Part shown: piece after piece, positions 1 to 8,314 of the stretch
How the letters are laid out: each line of letters starts with the position of its first letter
Numbering within the stretch: position 1 is the first letter of the stretch
Origin: JAJEAO01 sp963667635
GTDB lineage: Bacteria > Acidobacteriota > Vicinamibacteria > Marinacidobacterales > Marinacidobacteraceae
Reading direction: 5' to 3'
Assembly: GCA_965232015.1 (NCBI GenBank)
Contig: OZ246946.1
Span: forward strand, 2,666,001-2,730,000
DNA length: 64,000 bases
Position numbers and translations under genes: made by a program
The notes under the pieces: generated by a model
The model's input: the letters and a program-made list of their open reading frames with translations, nothing else
The model's database searches: none
Told to the model about the DNA's origin: nothing

Positions 1-1007
1 ACCTGGGCGGCGCTGGCGTGGTCCGGGGCGGCGTCCACGAGCGCCTGGTAGTGGGTCTGGGCGCCGTCACACTCGTCCCGGTTGTAGAAAATCGTGCCGA
101 GGGCGAAGTTCGCGTCGTGGACCCGCGCGTCATCGGCCGGGGCGGCGGCGAGGAAACCCTGGTAGTGGGTCACCGCGCGGTCCTCGTCCGAACCCTGAAG
201 CGCCTGCGCCAGCATGTAGTGGGCGTCGGCGCTGCCCCGCCCGGTGGGCTGCGCCGCGAGGAACGCGGAAAGGCGCTGATCGGCCTTGGCCACGTTGCCG
301 GCGTTGTAGGCGAGCTGACCCACGAGGAACATGATGCTCGGCTCCGCCTGCGGAGCGTTGTCGAGATAGACGTCGAGGGCCCGTTCGGCCCCCGCGCTGT
401 CTCCGGTCGAAAGCAGCGCGGTTCCCAGACGGAAGTGGACCTCGACATCGCTTCCATCCGCCGCGGAGGCGGCCTGGAGCAGCGGGATGGCGTCCTGGAC
501 CGCGCGAGCCCGGGCGTAGGCGATCCCGCCCGAGCGCGTGGCCACCCGGATCTGTTCGGCGAGCTGCGACGCCGCGTCCCGGTTGCCCTGCACCCCGTTC
601 AGGAACGCCGAGAAGTTCACCGCCGAGTTGGCCCAGTCCTGCTGCGTCGTGTAGGCGAGCCCGAGGTAGTAGTTCAGGATGAACGCACCGGGATTCGCCT
701 GGACCGCCATCTGGCAGTAGGAGATCACGTTGTCCCACTGCTGCGCCTGCGCCGCCGGCTCGCACTGGAGGCTGTAGGCGTAGTTCACTGTCTGCGACCA
801 GTGGGCGTAGTAGGGGTGGTCCTCGGGCAGGGTCTCGAGGACCTCCGGGCAGGCGGCGAGCACCTGCTCGTAGTTCTGCCCGTCCACCGCCTGCAGGCAG
901 GCCGACGCCTTCTGCGGGTCCACATCCTGGGCGGCGGCCTCGGGCGCGAGTCCGGCAACCAGCCCCAGGACGAGCGCGGCGGACAGGGGAATCAACCGGA
1001 TCTGCAT
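1..1007 (-). CDS. Secreted tetratricopeptide-repeat protein, C-terminus beyond the left edge
   Basis: The frame is open from an ATG at 1007 to the window edge, so about 335 residues are visible and the C-terminus is missing. The start follows a good AAGGAGA ribosome site about 10 nt upstream. The N-terminus is a Sec signal peptide (MQIRLIPLSAALVLGLVAGL, then APEAAAQD). The rest is helical TPR-type repeats with recurring 'ALxxYLxxxPxxAE' and 'THYQGFLAAAP' segments. It is a paralogue of the next gene (1142-2083): both share the same repeat layout and the 'HYQxFLxxAP' motif. The likely role is a periplasmic or surface scaffold; no enzymatic motif is seen. The gap to the upstream gene is 134 bp. 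Confidence 0.8.
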   Translation of the reverse strand, partial: MQIRLIPLSAALVLGLVAGLAPEAAAQDVDPQKASACLQAVDGQNYEQVLAACPEVLETLPEDHPYYAHWSQTVNYAYSLQCEPAAQAQQWDNVISYCQMAVQANPGAFILNYYLGLAYTTQQDWANSAVNFSAFLNGVQGNRDAASQLAEQIRVATRSGGIAYARARAVQDAIPLLQAASAADGSDVEVHFRLGTALLSTGDSAGAERALDVYLDNAPQAEPSIMFLVGQLAYNAGNVAKADQRLSAFLAAQPTGRGSADAHYMLAQALQGSDEDRAVTHYQGFLAAAPADDARVHDANFALGTIFYNRDECDGAQTHYQALVDAAPDHASAAQ

Positions 1008-1141
1008 CGTGAAGGTCTCCTTGGGGCCACCGCAGGCAACCCGGGCGGGAATCCGTTCCGGGCGACGGGTCGCAGGCGAACCGCCCCCGCCGGGAAGTGG
1101 AGAGAAACTAGCACACCCGCGGGCGGGTTCCCGGACAACGG

Positions 1142-2083
1142 CTACCTGGAACAGCCGTCCCCGTCGAGGAACTCCCGCACCTCCGGAACCCGTTCGTCCC
1201 CGGGCGCGAGTTCGAGAAACGCCTGGTAGTGGCTGCGGGCGACGTCGCAGTCGCCCGCCTCACTCGTCATCCCGCCGAGAAAGTAGTGGGCGGCCGCGGC
1301 GCGGGCCCGCGCGGGGGCGTCCTCGGGAGGGGGGGCCGCCTCCAGATAGCCGGCGAAGTGCAGGCCCGCCACCTCGGCCGCGTCGTCTTCGGTCGCCTCG
1401 CCCAGCGCGACCGAGGCCGCCATCCAGTGGGCTTCGGCCGCGAAGGCGCCGTCCGGAGAGGCATCCAGATAGCGTTCCAGCCGGGCGCGGGCCTCCCGCG
1501 GTTCGTCGGCCTGGAACCGGATCCGGCCGAGGAGGAACCACGCGTCCGCCACTTCGGGGGCCTCCCGGGTGACCGACTCGAGTGCGATTTCGGCGCCCGC
1601 CGCGTCTCCCGAACGGTCGCGGGCGACGCCCAGCCAGAACCACGCCTCGGCATCGGCCGGATCGGCTTCCACGGCGCGCTCGAGCAGCGGGATGGCGGCC
1701 TCGAGATCCCCCGACCGGAAGCGGGCGACCGCGGCGCTGCGTCGAGCCGCCGCGATCTCGCCCGCGAGGCGCTCGGAGCGGTCGCCGCCGTCGTCCGCGG
1801 CGGCGGCGAACGCCTCGAAGGCGTCGGCGGCCGGCCCCCAGGCGCCGAGCCCCTGGTGGGCGAAGGCGAGGAAGTAGTGGAGCCCGAACCCGTCCGGATC
1901 CGTTGTGAGCGCGGCCTCGCACCGAGGGACCGCTGCGGACCAGTCGGAGGTCTTCACGGCGGTTTCGCAGGCGACGGCGTCATCCTGCTCCATCTCGGGG
2001 GACGGCGCGGCGCCGAGCAGGCACAGGCCGGCGAGCCCGAACCGGGACCCGGCCCGAACCAACCGGCGGATCCGGCGGAGCAC
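1142..2083 (-). CDS. Secreted tetratricopeptide-repeat protein
   Basis: This 313-residue protein has an N-terminal hydrophobic signal segment (about residues 12-28), followed by tandem TPR-like helices to the C-terminus. Typical repeat cores are visible, such as 'AIPLLERAVEADPADAEAWF' and 'RARLERYLDASPDGAFAAEA'. The short C-terminal tail is cysteine-containing and ends GDGCSR. It starts 5 bp after the stop of the FmdB-like gene, so it is probably co-transcribed with it. It is homologous to the truncated gene at 1-1007, which suggests an ancient tandem duplication. No catalytic residues are recognisable; a protein-protein interaction role in the periplasm is inferred. Confidence 0.8.
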   Translation of the reverse strand: MLRRIRRLVRAGSRFGLAGLCLLGAAPSPEMEQDDAVACETAVKTSDWSAAVPRCEAALTTDPDGFGLHYFLAFAHQGLGAWGPAADAFEAFAAAADDGGDRSERLAGEIAAARRSAAVARFRSGDLEAAIPLLERAVEADPADAEAWFWLGVARDRSGDAAGAEIALESVTREAPEVADAWFLLGRIRFQADEPREARARLERYLDASPDGAFAAEAHWMAASVALGEATEDDAAEVAGLHFAGYLEAAPPPEDAPARARAAAAHYFLGGMTSEAGDCDVARSHYQAFLELAPGDERVPEVREFLDGDGCSR

Positions 2084-2088
2084 CCGGT

Positions 2089-2421
2089 TCAGGCGCCGGC
2101 CGAAGCCGGCTTGCCGCGGCCCGAGGCGGCCGCCCCGGCGCTCTCCTTCTTCGCCGCCTTGGGCTCCGACTTCGCGGGCGGGGACTTCTTCGAGGCTTCG
2201 GTGTCGCCGCGTCCGTTCTCAGCGGACGAGTCGCCGCCCTTCTTGCGGGCGTAATCGGTCACGTACCAACCGCTCCCCATGAACTGGATCGCCGGGGCCG
2301 AGATGATCCGCCGCGCCGGACCGCCGCAGCGCCGACAGGCGTCGAGGGGCGCTTCGCTGACCCGCTGGAGAGCCTCGAAAACCTGGTCGCAGTCCGAACA
2401 GCGGTACTCGTAGATGGGCAT
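2089..2421 (-). CDS. FmdB-family zinc-ribbon protein
   Basis: The 110-residue protein begins MPIYEYRCSDC, the hallmark of the FmdB/CxxC_CxxC_SSSS family. The four predicted zinc ligands are Cys8, Cys11, Cys29 and Cys32. The core FmdB domain covers about residues 1-45. The tail (about 55-110) is low-complexity and charged, rich in Lys, Ala and Ser, and probably disordered. The family was named from a putative regulator of formamidase/amide genes, but its biochemical role is poorly established. Here it lies 25 bp downstream of an amidase gene, a context consistent with the original association but not proof of function. Confidence 0.85.
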   Translation of the reverse strand: MPIYEYRCSDCDQVFEALQRVSEAPLDACRRCGGPARRIISAPAIQFMGSGWYVTDYARKKGGDSSAENGRGDTEASKKSPPAKSEPKAAKKESAGAAASGRGKPASAGA

Positions 2422-2446
2422 GGCGTCGGCCCGGGAGTCTAGGCGG

Positions 2447-4033
2447 TCACGGGGCCAGCGGCGGCGTCGCCGCGGGCGGGCGCCGGCGCCGGGTGTGCTG
2501 CTCGTAGGCGTAGGAGATCCGGAACAGCGTCCCTTCTCCGAGGGGTGCGCCGAGAAGCTGGAGCCCTCCCGGAAGCCCGGCTGCCGTGAATCCCATGGGA
2601 ACGGTCACCGCCGGGAACCCGGTCGGCGGCGACAGGCGATGGGAGTTGTTTCCATCCGGCGTCGTCAGATCCCCGAGGAGGCGCGGGGGGTTGCTCCAGC
2701 TCGGATAGGCGAGGGCGTCCAGGTCCTGGTCCCGGAGAAGCCCGGCGACCTCGTCCCGCAGCCCGGCGGCGCGCTCGTTGGCCTCCGCGCACCCCTCCTC
2801 CGGATCCTCCTCCACATCGAGGGCGGTGCGGAGGCGGCCAGCGATCGAGGGGTGGAAGTCCCCGCTCTCCACGATCCCGGCGAGCGTCGTCACCGGCGCA
2901 TCCGGACCGAGGGTCGCGAGATAGGCCTCGAGCTGGGCCCTGAACGGGTTGCACCAGAGCGAGCCCTCCGCGTCCAGCCCCGCGATCTCCACCGGGTCCA
3001 CGACCTCCGCGCCGAGTCCGGTCAGATCGGCGAGCGCCGCCTCGAACAGCGACCGGATCTCCCCGTCGGCGGTGTCGGTGTCGGAGAGCTGCCGAACCAC
3101 GCCGATCCGGAACCCGGTCAATGCCGAACCATCGAGGTGCGTCAGGTAGTCGGGCTCCCGCTCGAACCCGGAGGTCGCGGGATCGGCCGGATCGGGACCG
3201 GCGAGCACGTCGAAGACGCGCACCCCGTCCTCCACGGTCCGCGCCATCGGGCCGCCGATGTCCCGGAACAGGTTCAGCGGCACGATCCCGTCGCGGCTGG
3301 TGAGCCCCATCGTGGAGCGGATCCCGAACAGGGCGTTGTGCGACGACGGGCCCCGAATCGAGTTTCCGGTGTCGGTGCCGAGCCCGACGGCGCCGAAGCT
3401 GGCCGCCACCGCGGCGCCGGTCCCGCCGGAGGAGCCCGCCGGAACCCGGGTGGGGTCGTAGGGATTCCGGGTGTGCCCCGGGACGACCGAGCCGAGGCTC
3501 TCGTAGGGACTGAACGCGAACTCGGCCATGTTCGACCTGGCGAGCACGATGGCCCCCGCCTCCCGGATCCGACGGACCTGGAACGCGTCGTCGGGAGGCA
3601 GCGATCCGGCGAGCGAAGCGGAGCCGGCGGTCGTGGGAAGCCCGACGGTGTCGTAGTTGTCCTTCACGATCGTCGGGACGCACTCGAGGGGGCGCTCGAT
3701 CCGGCCGCCGGCGGCGGCGATCCGGCTGTCGGCCTCCTCGGCCCGCGCCCGCGCTTCCGGATTCACGACCACGATGGCGTGGAGCGCCGGTCCCTCCCGG
3801 TCATAGGCCTCGATGCGGGCGAGGTAGGCATCCACCAGCGACGCGCAGGTGAACTCCCCGCCCTCGAGCCCGGCGTGGATCCCGGCGATGTCGAGCTCCA
3901 CCACCTCGGGTCGGTCGCCGGCGGGTTCGACGGGCGGCGCGGCGCAGGCCCCGGCGACAAGACCGGCGAGAGCGGCGGCCAGCCGGCCGCGCCCGGGTCG
4001 GGCAGCGGGAATCGGGTTCTCGGGATCACGCAT
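2447..4033 (-). CDS. Amidase-signature hydrolase, predicted lipoprotein
   Basis: A 528-residue amidase-signature family enzyme (GatA-like fold), predicted to hydrolyse carboxamide bonds. The Ser-cisSer-Lys triad is visible: Lys about 124 in 'TIVKDN', cis-Ser about 202 in 'AGSSGGTG', and nucleophile Ser about 225 in 'GTDTGNSIRGP'. The usual GGS is GNS here. The N-terminus has basic residues, a hydrophobic stretch and a lipobox-like 'LVAGAC', so it is probably lipidated and exported. I chose the ATG at 4033 rather than the one 24 nt upstream because a GAAGGTGG ribosome site precedes it and its overlap with the upstream gene is then 8 bp. Substrate is unknown. A second exported amidase lies at 12938-14590. 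Confidence 0.85.
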   Translation of the reverse strand: MRDPENPIPAARPGRGRLAAALAGLVAGACAAPPVEPAGDRPEVVELDIAGIHAGLEGGEFTCASLVDAYLARIEAYDREGPALHAIVVVNPEARARAEEADSRIAAAGGRIERPLECVPTIVKDNYDTVGLPTTAGSASLAGSLPPDDAFQVRRIREAGAIVLARSNMAEFAFSPYESLGSVVPGHTRNPYDPTRVPAGSSGGTGAAVAASFGAVGLGTDTGNSIRGPSSHNALFGIRSTMGLTSRDGIVPLNLFRDIGGPMARTVEDGVRVFDVLAGPDPADPATSGFEREPDYLTHLDGSALTGFRIGVVRQLSDTDTADGEIRSLFEAALADLTGLGAEVVDPVEIAGLDAEGSLWCNPFRAQLEAYLATLGPDAPVTTLAGIVESGDFHPSIAGRLRTALDVEEDPEEGCAEANERAAGLRDEVAGLLRDQDLDALAYPSWSNPPRLLGDLTTPDGNNSHRLSPPTGFPAVTVPMGFTAAGLPGGLQLLGAPLGEGTLFRISYAYEQHTRRRRPPAATPPLAP

Positions 4034-4508
4034 CAGCGGGCCACCTTCGGAGACCACGGCGCCGGTCGCGCCGCAGGTAATGGGGGAGGAGCGGCGGATC
4101 CATGGCGCGGAGCCGGTTCCGCTCCGAGAACCAGAGCCGGCCGAGCAGCAGGTTCAGGCGCCGCAGCTCGTCCAGCGAATAGCGGACATCCGTGTCCTCG
4201 TAGCGCCGGAGCCAGTGGCCGGGGAGTTCGCGCGCCACGTCGTACCAGACCGCATCCATGGCGGCGGTGTGTTGACGGCTCTCCTCCACCTCGTGGGCCA
4301 CGAAGTGAAGGAGCGTCCCCGGCTCGAGCAGTCGTCGTCGCGCCGCGAGGCACCGCACGCCGCGGAGCAGGTAGAGCAGGCACCAGCGCACCTCGGGAGT
4401 CAGGGACCATGGGTCGGCGAGCATCCGGGGAGCGAGGGCCGCGGCGGCACCGGCGCGGTCGTCGAGCAGCAGGCGGAGCAGTTCGGCGCGGAGACGCTCG
4501 GTGGACAT
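4026..4508 (-). CDS. Hypothetical protein
   Basis: I do not recognise this 160-residue protein. It has no signal peptide or membrane segment. It is predicted all-helical and rich in Arg and Leu, with the segments 'EVRWCLLYLLRGVRCLAARR' and 'DELRRLNLLLGRLWFSERNR'. A His-containing 'HFVAHEVEESRQHTA' motif in the middle might bind metal, but this is speculative. It overlaps the start of the downstream amidase by 8 bp and follows the UnbV-type gene by 42 bp, so it sits inside the minus-strand transcription unit. Confidence 0.6.
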   Translation of the reverse strand: MSTERLRAELLRLLLDDRAGAAAALAPRMLADPWSLTPEVRWCLLYLLRGVRCLAARRRLLEPGTLLHFVAHEVEESRQHTAAMDAVWYDVARELPGHWLRRYEDTDVRYSLDELRRLNLLLGRLWFSERNRLRAMDPPLLPHYLRRDRRRGLRRWPADA

Positions 4509-4550
4509 GAGGTGGTGACGATCTCTCTCGGCGATTCCCTCGCGCGGCGG

Positions 4551-7500
4551 TCAGCGGCGAACCCCCGGCATCGGCGCCGGGGCCCCGTCGGTCGGGGCGA
4601 GCCCGGGATCCCCGTCGAGGAAACCGTGGCGGCCTTCGGGGCCGATCACCCGGGTGTTCCATTCCCAGGTCCACCGGTCGAGGGTCGGGGGGCGGGCGTT
4701 TTCGGCATAGGGATAACCCGGCATGGCGTGGAACGGCAACGGGCCCACGGTGTGAGGCCGGGCCGAGTTGAGGTCCATGTCCTTCCCGAAGCCGTCGGTG
4801 AACACGAAGAACGAGCGGCGCGTCCCGGTGGCGGGTGGAGACAGGTCCGCAGCGAACCGAAGCGCGACCTCGTCACCGTGGCGGGTGATCACGTAGCGGT
4901 CGTCCACTGCGGCGAGCAGCGGGCGCACATCGCCGAATCGCGTGTAGGCGCCCTCATGCGCGCCCCAGACATCGCGGACCTGCCGCCGCTCATAGCGGTA
5001 TTCGGTGGGAGGTCGTCCCCCCGGGCGATGCGGCTCCGGGTAACCGGCGAACCGGAGATCGGCCGTCGCCGGATCCAGCGTCCGGACCGACACCCCGGCG
5101 TCGGCCGCGACCTCGGCCAGCTCGATGCGGTCCCAGTAGATCCGCATGTTCGTCGAGATCCGGAGCGTGGCCCGGGGTCCGGGGAGGAGTCCGTCGAGCG
5201 GCACGACCATCGTCTTGGGGAGCCCGGCGGGGAAGCCCATGGGCTCTTCGACGGCGCGGAAGCCGTCGGGGCCGGCGATTTCGAGGAGCGGCGGCCGCGC
5301 CGCGACGCCCGCCTGCGAGGCCGCCAGGTTGGAACTCGAATCGGCGTAGTCCACCCAGCCGTAGAGCAGCAGGACGTGCTCCGCGCCGGGGCGCACCGGA
5401 CCGAAGTCGAGGGTCAACGCGTGGGCCTCGGCGTAACCCTTGAACGGGAGCAGCCGGAAGTCGTCCACGGTGCGCCGGTCCACCGCCGCCAGCGCGGCGG
5501 TGACGTCCTGAGGCTCGCCGGCGCCGGATGAGGAGACCGCGCGCCGCGGCGTCCGGCGATCCCGGACCGCCACCAGCGTCGGCTCCGGATAGGGCGGGCC
5601 GGGCAGCAGCCGCTCGGTGGGAAAGACGTCCACGTCCTCAGGGTGATCCGCCACCCACAGCGCCGCGCGGTCATAGAAGATGACTTCCTCGAGCTGGTTC
5701 ACGAACCGAAGCTCCCAGGCCCCGTCGCGGGGGACGGGGTCGAAGGCCTCCAGCTTCACCAGCTCGGTCGTGTCGGGGGTGTTGTAGAGGCCGGGGGCGA
5801 GCAGGTTCCCGAGCGCGCTCCCGCCGAGGAAGTCGGTGACGAACCGGATCCGCTCGCCGTCCCAGGCGTAGAGCACCGGACACGACGTGCCCTTGCGGTT
5901 CAACTCCTCGACCGTCGTCGCCGCCGCCGCCGCGACGCCGAGCTCGATCTGCTTCACGCCGCCCGGCCAGAGGAACCGCACGTAGTCGGCCGCCGGGGCA
6001 TTCCCGAGGCCGAAGTGGACCGGCAGGTCGTCCTGCGAGAGGTAACCCGAGGTGGACCGGACCTGCCGTCGCTGGCTGACCGCGCCCACCCGCACCTCGA
6101 CCTTGGCGCCGATGCCGTCGAGGTTGCTGCGCAGGCCCCGCGGGACGACCGCCATCCAGCCGTTCCCGGAGCCGGGGTTTTCCCAGCCGAGCAGGCGCCC
6201 GCGCGTCGTTCCGGCGACGGCGTCGAGATCGCCGTCGCCGTCCACGTCGCTGACCGCGACCGCCCTCGCCTCCTCCCCCGGCTCGAGGTCGGCGGGGAGC
6301 GGCGCGGACCGGGTGAAGCCGCCGGGCGTGTTCTCGTGAAGCGAGAGCACCGCGCCGGGTCGGTTCGCCGCCACCAGGAGATCGAGATCCATGTCGAGGT
6401 CGTGGTCGAGGAAGGCGACGCCGTAACGGGGCCCGGGCGCCCCCTCGGCGAGAACCCGAGGTGAATCGGCGTCGGGACGGAATCCACCGGCCGCCGCCCC
6501 GCGGAGCAGCAGGGTGAGCGCGCTCCCGTCGGCGGTGAACACCAGATCCTCGAATCCATCGCGGTCGTAGTCACCCGACGCCGCGCCGCGCATCCGCGAG
6601 GCGGTCTCGACGCCCCACGCCCCCGAACTCTCGGTGAAGGTCCCCACCCGATCGTTCGAGAACACCTGGACCGGGCTGGCGTCATTCACCACCAGGAAGT
6701 CCACGTCCCGGTCGTCGTCCCAGTCCGCGAACAGCGCGCCGAGGCTGCGCCGGGCGCCGCCGTCCGTCCGGGTCTCGGCGGCGACATCGGTGAACGAGCC
6801 GTCCCCGTTGTTGCGGTACAGCCGGTTCGGCGCGCCGGGGATGCCGTCGGGGACCGCGACGGGAGCTTCCGAAATGGCCTCGATCCGCGCCGGGGCGTAG
6901 TTGGCCACCATCAGATCGAGGTCTCCGTCGTGGTCGAAGTCGGCCGCGGTGGCGCTCACCGAGACCTCCTCCCCCTCCGCCCCGATCGCCTCGGCCGGAA
7001 CCAGTCGCCGGCCGCCGGCCGGAGCGGGCTCGTTCCACAGGATCCGATTCGGGCCGGCGGCCGCCACGTACACGTCCGGGTCGCCATCGTTGTCCAGATC
7101 GCCGATCGTCGTGCTCACCGCGTGGGCGCCCACCTCCACCGGGTCGGGCCAGGGCTCGAAACGGCCATTGCGGTTCCCGAAGACCACCACTTCACCCCCG
7201 CGCACGAACACCAATTCGGCTCGACCGTCCCCGTCCAGGTCGCGGAACGCCACCCCGGTTCCGAGCCCCGGCAGGAGGAAACGGGCCGCCCACTCCGGCG
7301 AGTAGTCGGAGGGCGGGATCTCGGCCGGCGGCTCCTCGGGAGGGGGAAGCGGCGGCAGATCGAGCCCCCACGCCGCGGTCGCCTCGCGGAAGGGCTCCGG
7401 CGTCTCCTGCGCGTCAGCCGAGGCCTCGCGTCCGGCGGCGTAAAGCGGTGCCGGTGGCTCCTCCACCGCCTCGGCGTAGGGCCCGAGTTCGGTGTACTGG

Positions 7501-8153
7501 AGCCCGGCGGAGACGCCGCCGCCGACGCCGCTCTTGAGCCTCTGGAACCGCTCGAGCTGCGCGCGGCCCTCCTCGCGGCGGCCGGCGCGGAGCAGCACGT
7601 TCCCGAGGCTGAAGTGGGCCGACTCGTGATCCGGCGTGAGCGCGATGGCCCGGCGAAGCGCCGCCTCGGCGTCTTCGAGCTGTCCCAGCGCAGCGTGCGA
7701 GGCGCCGAGGTAGTACTGGGTCATCGAGTCGTCGGGATCGCTGGCGGCGACCGCGGCGAACGCGGCGAGCGCAGGCTCGGTGTTCCCCTCGAGCTTGTCG
7801 ATGAGCGCGAGGTTGTAGCGGGCGTGCAGGTCGTCGGGGGCGATTTCGAGCGCGCGTCCGAAGGCGCGGCGGGCGGCCTCGAAATCGCGCTCGTTGAACC
7901 ACGCGATCCCGAGGTTGACGTGCCCCGCCGCCGCGTCGGGGCGCAGCTCGACGACCCGGGAGAACTCGGCGGCGGCGTCGGTGAACCGGAACTGCTCCAG
8001 CAGCGCCACCCCGCGACTCATGCGGGTGGAGGCCTCGTCGCCGGGCTGGGTTCGGGAAACCGCCGGGAGGACCGACAGGACGCCGAGGACGATCAGGGAG
8101 ACGACGGCGGCGCCCGCGAGGCGGCGGGACTGCGACGGTTTCGACGGTTTCAT
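4551..8153 (-). CDS. Giant exported TPR / FG-GAP (VCBS) / ASPIC-UnbV protein
   Basis: A 1200-residue exported protein. Residues 1-35 form a signal peptide (LAGAAVVSLIVLGVLSVLPA). About 45-215 are TPR repeats. About 285-680 hold at least seven FG-GAP/VCBS repeats with Ca-binding loops such as DLDGDGRAE, DLDNDGDPD, DFDHDGDLD and DVDGDGDLD. About 690-745 is an ASPIC/UnbV domain ('GIGAKVEVRVG', 'HFGLG', 'WPGGVKQIE'). The C-terminal ~430 residues contain beta-rich regions of unassigned type. The FG-GAP part should form a beta-propeller. The architecture is common in Acidobacteriota and is usually called CRTAC1-like, with no defined function. It is divergently oriented to the ABC-F gene across 161 bp. 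Confidence 0.85.
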   Translation of the reverse strand: MKPSKPSQSRRLAGAAVVSLIVLGVLSVLPAVSRTQPGDEASTRMSRGVALLEQFRFTDAAAEFSRVVELRPDAAAGHVNLGIAWFNERDFEAARRAFGRALEIAPDDLHARYNLALIDKLEGNTEPALAAFAAVAASDPDDSMTQYYLGASHAALGQLEDAEAALRRAIALTPDHESAHFSLGNVLLRAGRREEGRAQLERFQRLKSGVGGGVSAGLQYTELGPYAEAVEEPPAPLYAAGREASADAQETPEPFREATAAWGLDLPPLPPPEEPPAEIPPSDYSPEWAARFLLPGLGTGVAFRDLDGDGRAELVFVRGGEVVVFGNRNGRFEPWPDPVEVGAHAVSTTIGDLDNDGDPDVYVAAAGPNRILWNEPAPAGGRRLVPAEAIGAEGEEVSVSATAADFDHDGDLDLMVANYAPARIEAISEAPVAVPDGIPGAPNRLYRNNGDGSFTDVAAETRTDGGARRSLGALFADWDDDRDVDFLVVNDASPVQVFSNDRVGTFTESSGAWGVETASRMRGAASGDYDRDGFEDLVFTADGSALTLLLRGAAAGGFRPDADSPRVLAEGAPGPRYGVAFLDHDLDMDLDLLVAANRPGAVLSLHENTPGGFTRSAPLPADLEPGEEARAVAVSDVDGDGDLDAVAGTTRGRLLGWENPGSGNGWMAVVPRGLRSNLDGIGAKVEVRVGAVSQRRQVRSTSGYLSQDDLPVHFGLGNAPAADYVRFLWPGGVKQIELGVAAAAATTVEELNRKGTSCPVLYAWDGERIRFVTDFLGGSALGNLLAPGLYNTPDTTELVKLEAFDPVPRDGAWELRFVNQLEEVIFYDRAALWVADHPEDVDVFPTERLLPGPPYPEPTLVAVRDRRTPRRAVSSSGAGEPQDVTAALAAVDRRTVDDFRLLPFKGYAEAHALTLDFGPVRPGAEHVLLLYGWVDYADSSSNLAASQAGVAARPPLLEIAGPDGFRAVEEPMGFPAGLPKTMVVPLDGLLPGPRATLRISTNMRIYWDRIELAEVAADAGVSVRTLDPATADLRFAGYPEPHRPGGRPPTEYRYERRQVRDVWGAHEGAYTRFGDVRPLLAAVDDRYVITRHGDEVALRFAADLSPPATGTRRSFFVFTDGFGKDMDLNSARPHTVGPLPFHAMPGYPYAENARPPTLDRWTWEWNTRVIGPEGRHGFLDGDPGLAPTDGAPAPMPGVRR

Positions 8154-8314
8154 GGCCAGCCGCCATTATGACGAACGACCCGGACCGAAGGCGCCGCGTA
8201 ATCTTCCCGGCATCCTTTTCGTGGACACGTTGTTCCTGGCGATCGTCGGACCGACCGGCCCCGCTCCGGGGTGAAGGCGGACCAGGGCGCCCGCCCGGGA
8301 CCCGAGAACCAGCC

